Below, piece by piece: positions 27,699-36,746 of a DNA stretch of 64,000 nucleotides (the first letter of the stretch is position 1; the number at the start of each line of letters is the position of its first letter). Under the pieces are notes generated by a model. The model ran no database searches and had not been told where the DNA came from. It saw only the letters and a program-made list of their open reading frames with translations. The stretch is from Pseudomonas sp. 10S4 (GTDB lineage Bacteria > Pseudomonadota > Gammaproteobacteria > Pseudomonadales > Pseudomonadaceae), in contig NZ_CP133774.1 of the NCBI RefSeq assembly GCF_034344865.1, positions 5,270,001 to 5,334,000 of the forward strand. The letters run 5' to 3'. Made by a program: the position numbers and the translations under genes.

Positions 27699-27871
27699 GA
27701 TGACAATCGATCCGTTGACAAAACCCTTGGCCCAAAAACATGAGCCAAAAAAGGCTTAGCTGGGAAACCCAGAAAGCCCTTGAAGTTGTTCCAACTATTG
27801 GGGGAGGAACGGGCACAGTGTGCCGTTCATTCCTGATGCTGACAAATTCATATTAATGCAGCTTCAGTGCA

Positions 27872-29050
27872 TTATTTTTGCAGTATTGCCACCCGCCGGC
27901 CCGCCATGAAGCACAGGGTTCCGCCCATCGCGGTCAATGCGCAGAGGGCGTAGAACATTGTCGGCGCCGGGGTGTGCATTAACAGGTAGCCACAAATCAC
28001 CGGGCTCAAGGCACCGCCCAACGCCGCGAGGTTTTGCGCGCCGTAGTAACTGCCGCGCAGTTCTTCCGGGGCCAGGGTGTCGACGAAGAGGAATTCCGCC
28101 GGGTAAATGATCATTTCACCGAGGGTGAAAATGAACATCGCCACACACCAGCTCACCAGACCGTCGGCCAGGCTGAAACCGATCAAACCCAAAATGAACA
28201 AGCCGGTGCCGCCAGCAATCCAGTAGCGCAGTTGCTCACGTTTGAGGAAGCGGCCGATCTGGTATTGCAGCAGGATCACGCTGATAGCGTTGCAGGCGAG
28301 CAGGGCGGCCATGGTTTCCAGGGCGCGCTTGGAGTCATGGGTCACCAGCAGGTATTGCGACAGGTACAAGGTGAAACGGCCATGGACCACGGTGCTGAAC
28401 AGGCAGCCGCAGGTGAACATGATCAAGGTGCGGTCGTTTTTGAGGGTGGTCAGGGTCTTGAGAAAGCTCTGGGGCTGGCCGAGGGTAGTTGTCTGCGCCG
28501 GGTCTTTCGGAATCCCGCTCATCAAGAAGATACTGAAGAACGCGATGCCGCCAGCAATCAGGAACGGTGCAATCGGATACACCCCGGCGATCACCACACC
28601 GAGCATCGGCCCGGTGGCGTAGCCGATATTGGTCAAGGTGTAGCGCAGGGAAAACGCCTTGGCCCGTTGGCCCATGGGCAGGTTTTCGCTGAGGATCGCT
28701 TTTGAGCCGATCAGAAATAATGCGGAGGCGGTTTCGGTGATCACCAGGGTCGCGGTGGTCAGGTACAGGTTCTGGGCGAAGGTCAGCAGCACGAAGCCGA
28801 TGGCGCTGGAGAGCATGGCCAGGATCAACAGCCGACGCTTTTCCAGACGGTCGATAATGTAACCGCCGTAAAGGGCGAGCAGGGTGGCGATGAACACCGC
28901 GATGCCCAGCAGCAGACCAACGTCCTGTTGGTTGAGACCGAGTTTGTTGCTCAGAAATAGTGTGAGCAACGGGCTGGTGATGGCGCGGCTGACGACGATG
29001 GTCAGCGAGCAAATCATCAACCGGCGGATAACGAGCGAGTAAGTGGCCAC
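27872..29050 (-). CDS. MFS transporter
   Basis: A 392-residue major facilitator with twelve predicted helices. The loop 2-3 signature is YGGYIIDRLEKRRLL and the loop 5 region reads ETASALFLIGSKAILSEN and NIGYATGPMLG, like MdtH-type drug exporters. The start is a GTG at 29050 with AAGGAC about eleven bases ahead. It is 76 bases downstream of the MmgE/PrpD gene on the same strand, so it may be the last gene of that operon and export or import a related compound. Length is typical of the family. Confidence 0.88.
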   Translation of the reverse strand: MATYSLVIRRLMICSLTIVVSRAITSPLLTLFLSNKLGLNQQDVGLLLGIAVFIATLLALYGGYIIDRLEKRRLLILAMLSSAIGFVLLTFAQNLYLTTATLVITETASALFLIGSKAILSENLPMGQRAKAFSLRYTLTNIGYATGPMLGVVIAGVYPIAPFLIAGGIAFFSIFLMSGIPKDPAQTTTLGQPQSFLKTLTTLKNDRTLIMFTCGCLFSTVVHGRFTLYLSQYLLVTHDSKRALETMAALLACNAISVILLQYQIGRFLKREQLRYWIAGGTGLFILGLIGFSLADGLVSWCVAMFIFTLGEMIIYPAEFLFVDTLAPEELRGSYYGAQNLAALGGALSPVICGYLLMHTPAPTMFYALCALTAMGGTLCFMAGRRVAILQK

Positions 29051-29126
29051 GGTGGTGCAAATGTCCTTATTCAGATGTTAACGAGGTGTCGCCGCCAATC
29101 GCGAGCAGGTTCAAGCAACGCCTTTC

Positions 29127-30464
29127 TCATGTCAGCCACCGATCAAGCAGGCAAACCGATTCCAACTCTTCAACCCGCCACAACTGCTCAAGCAATTCTT
29201 CAGCCTGGTGCCGCGACATCACTCGCTCAGCCAGACTGAAAAACTTCTCCTCCAGCGCCCCATCACTCAACGGATTCCCCGGCGCCCCCAACGGCACCTC
29301 AACACACAGGCTCGCCTGCCGACCGTCCACGGTCCGCACGCTCACGACGGGCTCGCCATCCTCTGACAGTTGCGAGTCCACTTCAAGCCGGATACGCGAC
29401 ATCCAGTGCGCCATTCGTGGGTCGCTGCGTTGAGCCTCGTCATACGCTTCCAACCGGCAATGCCCCAGGACCAGCCGCGCCGCAAGCGCATACCGCAAAC
29501 TCATCTGCGCTGCCGCCAGACTGGCGACTTCCTGCCCGCCGCACATGTCCTGCAAAAACCCGCACAGCGACACCTGAATGTCTTCGACTTGATCAGCGCT
29601 GACCTGCAACTGCGCCAGCAACAGCCCCAGCGCATCAATCGCCGAGTGCGTCCCGCGGCACGCCGCGTAAGGCTTGATCGAGCAGCGGGCGAGTTTCCAT
29701 ACCCGGCCCAAGTCAGCGTCCAGCGCCTCAGGCACGGCGGTATTACCCGCTAGCGTCTTGAGAAATCCACCCCAGACGTCTTCAAACAACTTCGTCGGCC
29801 CGGTGATGCCGCACTGGGCAAAGCGTGCGGCCAGCAAACCACCTTCGGCCGCTCGACCACTGTGGAGTTTTTTGCTTTGCGAGCCGTCATGAATGAACGC
29901 CCAAAGTCCGCCGCTGAAGCTGCCGGCGATACCAAGTGCTGACAAGGTTTGTGCCGCATCGAGGCCGAGAATCCGTGCACTCGCCGCCGCTGCACCGAAC
30001 ACGCCGCAGGTTGCTGTGGAGTGCCAGCCAGCGCCGTTATGCGCCGAGTAGCTGCCGCAGGCTTCCAGCACCCGACGGCCGATTTCATAGCCAATGACCA
30101 CGGCGGTGATGAACTCCCGGCCGCTGACGATTCTTTCCGACATCGACACTGCTGCCATGATTGCCGGCAGCACGACGGCGCCGGAATGATCGCAGCCACC
30201 GGTATCGTCCAGTTCCAGGGCATGGGCGGCGATGCCATTGAGCATCGCCGCCTGCGCAGCACCGACCCGCCAATCGGTGCCCCAGACCGGCGTGTTGCCG
30301 GTTTCACCTTCAAACACTGCCCGTGCCTGTTTCGCCACTTCACTGCCAGCCCCGGCCAGGGTCGCGCCGAAGGTATCGAGAATATGCCGCTTGGCTCGCT
30401 CCACCAGCGCCACCGGCAAATCCTCAAATCGCGTATCGACACAAAACTGCGCCAGGTGCTCCAT
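29127..30464 (-). CDS. MmgE/PrpD family protein
   Basis: A 445-residue MmgE/PrpD-fold protein. Family members include 2-methylcitrate dehydratase, cis-aconitate decarboxylase and iminodisuccinate epimerase. The conserved blocks LVERAKRHILDTFGATLAG, NGIAAHALELDDTGG, GYEIGRRVLEACG and FGAAAASARILGLD are present, with the active-site region HSGRAAEGGLLAARFA and KPYAACRGTHSAID. I prefer the ATG at 30464, where family homology begins. A further ATG at 30524, overlapping the upstream gene by ATGA, would add 20 residues that translate half of a palindromic repeat. The neighbours (C-N lyase, amino acid transporter) favour a role on a substituted dicarboxylate, but the reaction is unknown. Confidence 0.88.
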   Translation of the reverse strand: MEHLAQFCVDTRFEDLPVALVERAKRHILDTFGATLAGAGSEVAKQARAVFEGETGNTPVWGTDWRVGAAQAAMLNGIAAHALELDDTGGCDHSGAVVLPAIMAAVSMSERIVSGREFITAVVIGYEIGRRVLEACGSYSAHNGAGWHSTATCGVFGAAAASARILGLDAAQTLSALGIAGSFSGGLWAFIHDGSQSKKLHSGRAAEGGLLAARFAQCGITGPTKLFEDVWGGFLKTLAGNTAVPEALDADLGRVWKLARCSIKPYAACRGTHSAIDALGLLLAQLQVSADQVEDIQVSLCGFLQDMCGGQEVASLAAAQMSLRYALAARLVLGHCRLEAYDEAQRSDPRMAHWMSRIRLEVDSQLSEDGEPVVSVRTVDGRQASLCVEVPLGAPGNPLSDGALEEKFFSLAERVMSRHQAEELLEQLWRVEELESVCLLDRWLT

Positions 30465-30478
30465 TCGAAGCACCCCAC

Positions 30479-30512
30479 TGTAGGAGCTGCCGAAGGCTGC
30501 GATCTCTTGATC
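30479..30512. repeat. Half copy of the GGAGCTGCCG-GGCTGCGATC repeat
   Basis: TGTAGGAGCTGCCGAAGGCT through GATCTCTTGATC is one arm of the palindrome seen at 6490-6566 and 38244-38315, without its inverted partner. It lies at the 5' edge of the MmgE/PrpD gene, between its two candidate start codons. Confidence 0.75.
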
Positions 30513-30520
30513 TTGCTCGC

Positions 30521-31408
30521 TCATACCCCGTAATCCCGATAATGCCGCTCGTAAACAGCCGCCGGGTGATCTTCGGCCACAGCCGCCGCCGAATCCGCCC
30601 ACCACTTCGATACTTCGCCCGCCGTGGCGATCCAAACGTCGTTGTGCTGCTGAATCCCTTCCAGCAACTCGCGCAACACGCCGATGCGTCCTGGCGTTGC
30701 GATGATTTCCGGGTGCAGTCGCAGTACGTAACACAGGCCGAATCGGTGAAACCCGGCGAAGTCCATTTGCAGGTTGCCCAGGGTATGGCTGTAGGAGGCG
30801 ATTCGCGATTGCGCCGGTGGCACGGCCGGGCTGAGGTTGAAGGCGAAGTAAGGTTCGTCTTCCAGTTCGTAATGCAGCGGCAACTCGATCACCTCGGGCG
30901 CCGTAGGGTGAGAGAACGGCAAATCATCGCCTCGCCACGACGAAGACCAGCGGATACCTTGATCCCGCAACGCCTCGATAAACCCCGGCGCACCGTTGCC
31001 GGCCGGGATGCGAAACCCGGTCGGCCGTTGGCCGGTCAGCGTGGTCAAGGCTTCGCAGCCCTTGGCGATCTCGGCGCTTTGCTCGGCCAGGGAAAGATTG
31101 TCGTAGTTCTGATGGCGATACCCGGCACAGGCAATCTCATGTCCACCGGCCTGGATCGCCCGAATATGCTCGGGGTTTTCCTCGGCGACGATGCCGGGAA
31201 TGCACCAGCTACTGGTGACGCCGAGTTCTGCGAACAACCCGAGCAAACGGTCGACGCCGCGTTGGCTGCCGTACCGCCAGACGGACAGGGTCTTGTCACG
31301 CCCGGCGACCTCCGGAGCCTGGGTCAGGATGCCGTGGATGTCGTTGTAATCGACGGTCAATACGACGGCGCAGCGATAGCCGTCGGGCCAGGCTGTGGAA
31401 TCAACCAT
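30521..31408 (-). CDS. Polysaccharide deacetylase-fold protein with altered metal site
   Basis: A 295-residue NodB-type (carbohydrate esterase 4) fold protein of the HpPgdA / cyclic-imide-hydrolase branch. The first aspartate motif is LTVDYND (D20), and the C-terminal LHPEIIATPGR block with its His is kept. In the HxxxH metal motif, however, the first His is replaced: the paralog next door reads AYHGYKH, whereas here it reads ACAGYRH (A95, H99). The protein may therefore be inactive alone, or bind its metal differently. It overlaps the upstream paralog by eight bases and the MmgE/PrpD frame downstream by ATGA. No peptidoglycan-related gene is near, so a small-molecule amide substrate is more likely than a polysaccharide. 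Confidence 0.82.
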   Translation of the reverse strand: MVDSTAWPDGYRCAVVLTVDYNDIHGILTQAPEVAGRDKTLSVWRYGSQRGVDRLLGLFAELGVTSSWCIPGIVAEENPEHIRAIQAGGHEIACAGYRHQNYDNLSLAEQSAEIAKGCEALTTLTGQRPTGFRIPAGNGAPGFIEALRDQGIRWSSSWRGDDLPFSHPTAPEVIELPLHYELEDEPYFAFNLSPAVPPAQSRIASYSHTLGNLQMDFAGFHRFGLCYVLRLHPEIIATPGRIGVLRELLEGIQQHNDVWIATAGEVSKWWADSAAAVAEDHPAAVYERHYRDYGV

Positions 31409-32249
31409 GGTGATGCTCCTTCAGCCACCACTGGGCGACATCGCGGCAGGTGGCGAACCACACGTCATCGCGCTGGCGCATGTGGTCGAAGAGTTTTTCC
31501 AGCAACAGGATGCGTCCCGGTTTGCCGGTGATTTTGGGGTGGAACAGGGTGGTCAGGCACAGCCCTTCGTTCATGGCGCCGTCGTATTCGCGGCGCCAGT
31601 TGTCCAGGGTCAGCTCGTAGCTTGCGGTGCGGTCCAGCCCGGAAGGGAAGTCCGGCGCACGGGTGTAGGCGAGGGAGGCGTAGTCGTCCATTTCCCAACG
31701 GCCGGGGATTTCCACCAGCGGTGTGTCGAAGCCGGGAACATTGACGAGGTACGGGCGGTCATCGCCGCGCATGCTGCTGGAATAGGTCACGCCGGCCTCC
31801 ACCAGCATCGCCGGGGTTTCGGCGCGCCAGTCGCCGGACGGCGTGCGAAAACCTTCGGCGCGGATGTTCAGGTGCTTCCAGAACACCTCGCGGGATTTCT
31901 TCATCACGTCCTTTTGCTGATCCAGCGTCAGGGCGTAAAAGGATTCGTGTTTGTAGCCGTGGTACGCCACCTCATGCCCGCGCTCGACAATCGCCTGGCA
32001 CTGTTTCGGCCAGTTCTCCACGACCCAGGCCGGGACGAAGAACGTTGTCGGGATCTGGAACGCGTCGAGCAAATCGAGGATTCGCGGCAGGGCGCGGTAG
32101 GGCCCGTACCCGCCGAAGCCAAAGTACTCGGGCTTGTGCCAGATCGAGCCGTTAAGCATCGCATCGCCGGTGGGGCCATCGAGGTCGAAGGCCAGGGCGA
32201 GACAGGCTTTGTGCTGGTCGGGCCAGGTGGGTTGGGGTGAGGAGGACAT
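31401..32249 (-). CDS. Polysaccharide deacetylase-fold hydrolase (HpPgdA/imidase type)
   Basis: A 282-residue NodB-fold metal hydrolase. Motif 1 is AFDLDGPTGD (D22), the metal-binding HxxxH is YHGYKH (H97, H101), motif 3 is GFRTPSGDWR, and the end block is LFHPKITGKPGR. There is no signal peptide, so it acts in the cytoplasm, which argues against wall polysaccharide as substrate. Cyclic imide hydrolases of pseudomonads have this fold and size. It leads a tight group with a second paralog and the MmgE/PrpD gene (overlapping starts and stops), downstream of an amino acid ABC transporter. Confidence 0.85.
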   Translation of the reverse strand: MSSSPQPTWPDQHKACLALAFDLDGPTGDAMLNGSIWHKPEYFGFGGYGPYRALPRILDLLDAFQIPTTFFVPAWVVENWPKQCQAIVERGHEVAYHGYKHESFYALTLDQQKDVMKKSREVFWKHLNIRAEGFRTPSGDWRAETPAMLVEAGVTYSSSMRGDDRPYLVNVPGFDTPLVEIPGRWEMDDYASLAYTRAPDFPSGLDRTASYELTLDNWRREYDGAMNEGLCLTTLFHPKITGKPGRILLLEKLFDHMRQRDDVWFATCRDVAQWWLKEHHHG

Positions 32250-32284
32250 CTTTGCGCTCCAACAATTTATAAGTAAACGACGAA

Positions 32285-32382
32285 CCCTGTGGGAGCGAGG
32301 CTTGCCCGCGAAGGCGGTGTGTCAGTCAACGGCGATGTTGGATGTGACGGCCTCTTCGCGGGCAAGCCTCGCTCCTACAGGG
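32285..32382. repeat. REP-type inverted repeat (GCGAGGCTTGCCCGCG class)
   Basis: Outer arms CCCTGTGGGAGCGAGGCTTG and complement with an inner palindrome around TGTCAGTCAAC. It separates the solute-binding protein gene from the deacetylase-fold genes, and could mark an operon boundary or lower downstream expression. Confidence 0.85.
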
Positions 32383-32404
32383 CAAGCATCCATCCCTTGC
32401 AGGT

Positions 32405-33229
32405 TTATTTGCCGGCGTTGATGGTCACCGTTTTGATCGCACCCAGTTCCAGGTCCCATTTCTTCAGGATGGTCTGGTAGCTGCCGTCATCGATCATGCT
32501 CTGCAACGCCACTTTCACCGCTTCACTCAGCTCAGGCTTTTTCTTGCTCAAACCCATGCCGGAGAACTGCACGGAAATCGGTTGGCCTACGGTTTTGTAG
32601 GTGTCCTTTTCCTGAGTCTTCAGGTACGACAAGGTCTCGCTACCCTGCATCGCCGCATCGATCCGGCTCTGACGCAGTTGCGCACGGGCATCCGCCGAGC
32701 CCTCAGTGCCGACCACCACAATCGCCGGTTTGCCGGCTGCTTCACAGTGAGCCTTGCTGTATTCAGCAATCTCCGCCGGGAAGGTGGTGCGTCGGCTGGT
32801 GCCGACTTTCTTGCCACACAGGTCGGTGATCTCGTTGGTGTCCTTGTTTTTCTGCAAGGTGTAGAACTGCGGGCCGCTGGTGAAGTAGTCGACGAAGGTC
32901 ACGCTGGCCTGACGTTCGACAGTGTCGGTCATCCCCGACAGGACCATGTCGACGCGGTCAGTGGTCAGCGCGTTGATCATTTGCTCGAAGCCGGTTTCCT
33001 GCCATTTGATCTTCACGCCCAGGCGCTCGGCCAGGGCGTTGCCCAGGTCGTAGTCCAAACCGGTCAGGGTGTTGGTGGCCGGGTCTTTGAAATCCATCGG
33101 CGGATAGTTCGGCATGATCGCTACGACGATCTCGCCCTTGGCCTTGATGCTGGCCGGCAACTCGGCGGCAAACGTGACGCTGGAAGCCATCAGGCCGGCG
33201 AGTACTGCTGGAATAACGAAATTCTTCAT
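32405..33229 (-). CDS. ABC transporter substrate-binding protein (polar amino acid type)
   Basis: A 274-residue family 3 solute-binding protein. Residues 1-21 form a signal peptide (MKNFVIPAVLAGLMASSVTFA). Core blocks include IVVAIMPNYPPMDFKDPA, LTGLDYDLGNALAERLGV, DRVDMVLSGMTDTVERQASV and QLRQSRIDAAMQG. The start ATG at 33229 agrees with the signal peptide; the open frame runs 16 codons further. Its genes for permease, ATPase and a C-N lyase lie upstream on the same strand. The ligand is probably an acidic or polar amino-acid-like compound handled by the lyase and hydrolases. Confidence 0.9.
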   Translation of the reverse strand: MKNFVIPAVLAGLMASSVTFAAELPASIKAKGEIVVAIMPNYPPMDFKDPATNTLTGLDYDLGNALAERLGVKIKWQETGFEQMINALTTDRVDMVLSGMTDTVERQASVTFVDYFTSGPQFYTLQKNKDTNEITDLCGKKVGTSRRTTFPAEIAEYSKAHCEAAGKPAIVVVGTEGSADARAQLRQSRIDAAMQGSETLSYLKTQEKDTYKTVGQPISVQFSGMGLSKKKPELSEAVKVALQSMIDDGSYQTILKKWDLELGAIKTVTINAGK

Positions 33230-33282
33230 GGTCGTTCTCTTATGAGTGTTGTGAGGCGGCTCTTGTTTTCCAAGCACGGCAC

Positions 33283-34047
33283 CTAGGTTCGAACGGCAGA
33301 AATGAAGCTTTGGGTGCGCGGGTTTTGTGGGCTTATTAGTATTTCTTCGGGGCTTCCAGCCTCCACGATCTGCCCGCCGTCCATAAACACCATGCGGTTG
33401 GAAACCTCGCGAGCGAAGCCCAGTTCATGGGTGACGACGATCATGGTCATGCCGGTTTGCGCCAGATCGCGCATCACCGACAGCACCTCACCGACCAGTT
33501 CCGGGTCGAGTGCCGAAGTGGGTTCATCGAACAGCATCAGCTTGGGCCGCATCGCCAGGGCGCGGGCAATCGCCACCCGTTGCTGCTGGCCGCCAGAGAG
33601 TTCAATCGGGTAGCTGTTGCGTTTGTCGGCCAGGCCGACGCGGGCCAGTAATTCCAAAGCTTCTTCGTGCGCTTCTTTGGGCGAGCGCTTGAGCACCTGG
33701 CACGGGCCTTCGATGATGTTTTGCAGCACAGTCATGTGCGGGAACAGGTTGAAGCGCTGGAACACCATGCCGGTGGCCAGGCGTTGCCGGGCGATCTGCG
33801 ATTCGTTGAGCTCGTGCAGTTTGTTGCCGACCACGCGGTAACCCACCAGCTCGCCGTCGACCCAGAGGCCGCCCTTATCAATTTTCTCAAGCTGATTGAC
33901 GCAGCGCAGCAAGGTGCTTTTGCCCGAGCCGGACGGGCCGATGATGCACAGCACTTCGCCTTGCTCGACTTCGATGTTGATGTCCTTGAGCGCGTGGTAC
34001 TGGTCGTAATATTTGTTCAGGCTCACAGCCTTGACGATGCTTCTCAT
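33283..34047 (-). CDS. ABC transporter ATP-binding protein (polar amino acid type)
   Basis: A 254-residue GlnQ/HisP-like ATPase. Walker A is GPSGSGKS, the Q-loop region [16 protein letters not shown], the signature LSGGQQQR, Walker [15 protein letters not shown] and the switch His in VTHELGFAR. The ATG at 34047 has GAGGAA eight bases ahead. It lies between the permease and substrate-binding genes and completes one import system. Confidence 0.92.
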   Translation of the reverse strand: MRSIVKAVSLNKYYDQYHALKDINIEVEQGEVLCIIGPSGSGKSTLLRCVNQLEKIDKGGLWVDGELVGYRVVGNKLHELNESQIARQRLATGMVFQRFNLFPHMTVLQNIIEGPCQVLKRSPKEAHEEALELLARVGLADKRNSYPIELSGGQQQRVAIARALAMRPKLMLFDEPTSALDPELVGEVLSVMRDLAQTGMTMIVVTHELGFAREVSNRMVFMDGGQIVEAGSPEEILISPQNPRTQSFISAVRT

Positions 34048-34057
34048 GTCGGATTCC

Positions 34058-34936
34058 TCAAGAACGCTTGCCGGCGCCGCGAGCGAAACGACGCTCCAGA
34101 CGGCTTTGACCAAAGGACAGAACGGTGACGGCGGCCAGGTACCAGATACCGGCGACGATCAGCAACTCCATGACCCGGGCGTTGGCGTAGTAGATGTTCT
34201 GGGCGTTGTAGAGCAGTTCCGAGTACTGGATGACGCTCGCCAGCGAGGTCATTTTCACCATGCCGATGAACTCGTTGCCGACTGGCGGAATGATGATCCG
34301 CATGGCTTGCGGCAAGATGATCCGGCGTAGCGCCTGCAAGCGCGGCATGCCGATCGACTTGGCGGCTTCGTACTGGCCGGTGTCCACCGACAACAGGCCG
34401 GCGCGCACCACTTCAGCGGTGTAGGCGCCCTGGTTGATGCTCAAGCCGAGCAGGGCGGCCACGAACGGCGTCATCAGGCTCACGGTGTCGAGTTCAAACA
34501 GGCCAGGGATTCCGATGGTAGGAAAAATCAGCGCCAGGTTGAACCACAACAGCAGTTGCAGGATCAGCGGCGTACCGCGGAACAGCCAGGTGTAGGTCAC
34601 CGCCACGTAGCGCAGGATCGGGTTGGCCGACATGCGCATAATCGCAGTAATCACCCCGAAGACGATGCCCAGCGCCATTGCCAACACTGCCATGACGATG
34701 GTGTTGAACAAACCCCACATAATCGCCTGCGAGGTGACGAACTGGCCGATGTAGGACCATTCGATCTTGCCTTCGGCAAAGGCGCGGACCAGGCCGAGAA
34801 TGGCGATGACGATCACGGTGGCGAAGAAAATCCGCCCGTAATAGCGCCGTGGCACATGGTGGTACTGGGTGATATCGAACTGGTTGTCCGCCAGTTTGCG
34901 CTCCGCCTGGAGTCGTTCTGCCTGAGTCTGGCTCAT
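34058..34936 (-). CDS. ABC transporter permease (polar amino acid type, single)
   Basis: A 292-residue permease, longer than the usual 220-240 because of a cytoplasmic N-terminal extension (residues 1-30, rich in charged residues) and an extra first helix. The channel blocks [20 protein letters not shown] and [20 protein letters not shown] (ATPase-docking loop) are clear. Only one permease gene is present, so a homodimer is expected. GGAGAAACATC precedes the ATG. It follows the C-N lyase gene across a short REP-like hairpin. Confidence 0.9.
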   Translation of the reverse strand: MSQTQAERLQAERKLADNQFDITQYHHVPRRYYGRIFFATVIVIAILGLVRAFAEGKIEWSYIGQFVTSQAIMWGLFNTIVMAVLAMALGIVFGVITAIMRMSANPILRYVAVTYTWLFRGTPLILQLLLWFNLALIFPTIGIPGLFELDTVSLMTPFVAALLGLSINQGAYTAEVVRAGLLSVDTGQYEAAKSIGMPRLQALRRIILPQAMRIIIPPVGNEFIGMVKMTSLASVIQYSELLYNAQNIYYANARVMELLIVAGIWYLAAVTVLSFGQSRLERRFARGAGKRS

Positions 34937-34978
34937 GATGTTTCTCCGTACACTGGTATTTCAGATCGGCACGATCAC

Positions 34979-35006
34979 TGTGGGAGCGAGCAAGCTCGCT
35001 CCCACA
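34979..35006. repeat. Compact REP-like hairpin inside an operon
   Basis: TGTGGGAGCGAG-CAAG-CTCGCTCCCACA is a perfect 12-base stem with a four-base loop. It looks like a REP pair of the GCGAGCTTGCTCGCGATGG class collapsed by deletion of the centre. It lies between the C-N lyase stop (35023) and the permease start (34936), where it would form a very stable RNA hairpin within the transcript. Confidence 0.75.
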
Positions 35007-35022
35007 GGTGCTTCGTCTTGGC

Positions 35023-36450
35023 TTAAAGACGAAAGCCCTGATAGCTCTCGGTCCACTGCTGCTGGGCGGCGAGGGCGGTTTTCAAGCGACCGATCTGCTC
35101 GCGCACCTGTTGCGGCGCGGTGCCGCCCCAGCCACTGCGTGCAGCGATGGCGGCTTCCAGCGTCAGGCTGTCGCGCACTTCCGGGGTCAGGCGTGGATCA
35201 ATCTCGGCCAGCAGCGCCGGGGAGGCTTCCCACAATTCGATGTCGTGTTTCTCACAGGCCTGGACCAGCGCGCCGGTGATTTCATGGGCTTCCTTGAACG
35301 GCACGCCGCGCATGGCCAGCCAGTCGGCGACTTCGGTAGCGAGGGTGAAGCCCAATGGCGCCTGGCGCCGCAGTTCTTCAACGTTGACCTTCATGGTCGC
35401 GACCATCCCCGCCATGGCCGGCAGTACCAGCAGCAGGGTGTCGACGCTGTCGAGCACACCGTTTTTGTCCTCCTGCAGGTCGCGGTTGTACGCGAGCGGG
35501 AGACCCTTGAGGGTCGTGAGCAGGCCGGTGAGGTTGCCGATCATGCGACCGGACTTGCCGCGGGCGAGTTCGGCGATGTCGGGGTTCTTCTTCTGCGGCA
35601 TGATCGAACTGCCCGTGGCGTAGGCATCGTCCAGTGCGACCCAGCGAAATTGCCGTGACGACCACAGGCAAAACTCTTCGGCGAGGCGGGAAATGTTGAT
35701 CCCGAGCATGCTGGCGATAAACAGGAATTCCGCGACGTGGTCACGACTGGCTACAGCGTCGATGGAGTTTTCGCACACGCCGCTGTAGCCCATTTCCTTC
35801 GCGGACTGCTGCGGCAGGCGAGCGATGGCGGAACCGGCCATGGCCGCCGCGCCGAGTGGCGACAGCGAGGTGCGCACGTCCCAGTCCACCAGGCGTTGTA
35901 CGTCACGCAGCATCGATTGGGCGTGAGCCAGCAAGTGGTGAGCGAAAACGATCGGTTGCGCCTGCTGCAAGTGGGTGAAACCCGGGCAGATGCTTTCGAT
36001 GTGTTGTTCTGCCTGATCCACCAGCGCTTGCTGCAAGGCCAACACTTCAACGGCCAGGGTGCGGACGTGATCACGCAGAAACAGGCGCAGGTCGTTGGCG
36101 GTCTGGTCGTTACGCGAGCGGCCAGCACGCAGCTTGCCGCCAAGGGCGCCGAGGCGTTCGGTCAGCAGGCGTTCGATGAAGGTGTGGACGTCTTCATCGT
36201 CCAGGGTCGGGGCGATGCTGCCGGCGCGGAAGTCAGCGCCGATCTGATCCAGAGCGCCAAGCATGGTCTGGGTTTCTTGCTCGCTCAACAGACCGGCGCG
36301 TTGCAGTTCCCCGGCATGCGCCTTGGAACCGGCCAGGTCGTATGGGGTGAGGCGAAAGTAGCGCTCAGGACAACGGGACAGGGCCGCCAGGGCTTCGGAC
36401 GGGCCGCTTTTGAAGCGAGCACCCCAGAGACGGTCGGTGGTTTGAGACAT
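35023..36450 (-). CDS. Argininosuccinate lyase family C-N lyase
   Basis: A 475-residue member of the fumarase/aspartase superfamily closest to argininosuccinate lyase. These enzymes split a C-N bond to release fumarate and an amine. The signature GSSIMPQKKNPD is at 280-291 with the catalytic serine, the substrate blocks are RSRNDQ (111-116) and GFTHLQQAQP (H160). The start (LWGARF) is the usual ArgH entry, but much of the remaining sequence is what one sees in paralogs of housekeeping ArgH. It is first in a catabolic-looking operon with a transporter, two amidohydrolase-like proteins and an MmgE/PrpD protein, not with arginine synthesis genes. EDDS lyase belongs to this same family, so an N-substituted aspartate is a plausible substrate. 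Confidence 0.85.
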   Translation of the reverse strand: MSQTTDRLWGARFKSGPSEALAALSRCPERYFRLTPYDLAGSKAHAGELQRAGLLSEQETQTMLGALDQIGADFRAGSIAPTLDDEDVHTFIERLLTERLGALGGKLRAGRSRNDQTANDLRLFLRDHVRTLAVEVLALQQALVDQAEQHIESICPGFTHLQQAQPIVFAHHLLAHAQSMLRDVQRLVDWDVRTSLSPLGAAAMAGSAIARLPQQSAKEMGYSGVCENSIDAVASRDHVAEFLFIASMLGINISRLAEEFCLWSSRQFRWVALDDAYATGSSIMPQKKNPDIAELARGKSGRMIGNLTGLLTTLKGLPLAYNRDLQEDKNGVLDSVDTLLLVLPAMAGMVATMKVNVEELRRQAPLGFTLATEVADWLAMRGVPFKEAHEITGALVQACEKHDIELWEASPALLAEIDPRLTPEVRDSLTLEAAIAARSGWGGTAPQQVREQIGRLKTALAAQQQWTESYQGFRL

Positions 36451-36746
36451 TGTTATTTTCCTCGTCGGTAAAGCGAACTGAATACGGTCTGTAAAGCCCT
36501 GAACACTCGCCGGAAATTATTCGGGCGTGGTTAGGCCAAAGCAGTTTTCAAGAGGGCAGTTTCATCGTTACGAGAGCTGATCGAAGTGTCAGCTTTTAAT
36601 GGTGCGGAATCAGTGAGTTGGCACTCAGGTACGGAATTTATTAGCGGTTGCCAAGCCTGGTTTTCTGTGTTCATTATTATTAGCCAGCGTTATTTTTGTT
36701 GTTGGACACAGAGTGTTGAATAGGGCGTCAGAGGTAAATAAGCATT

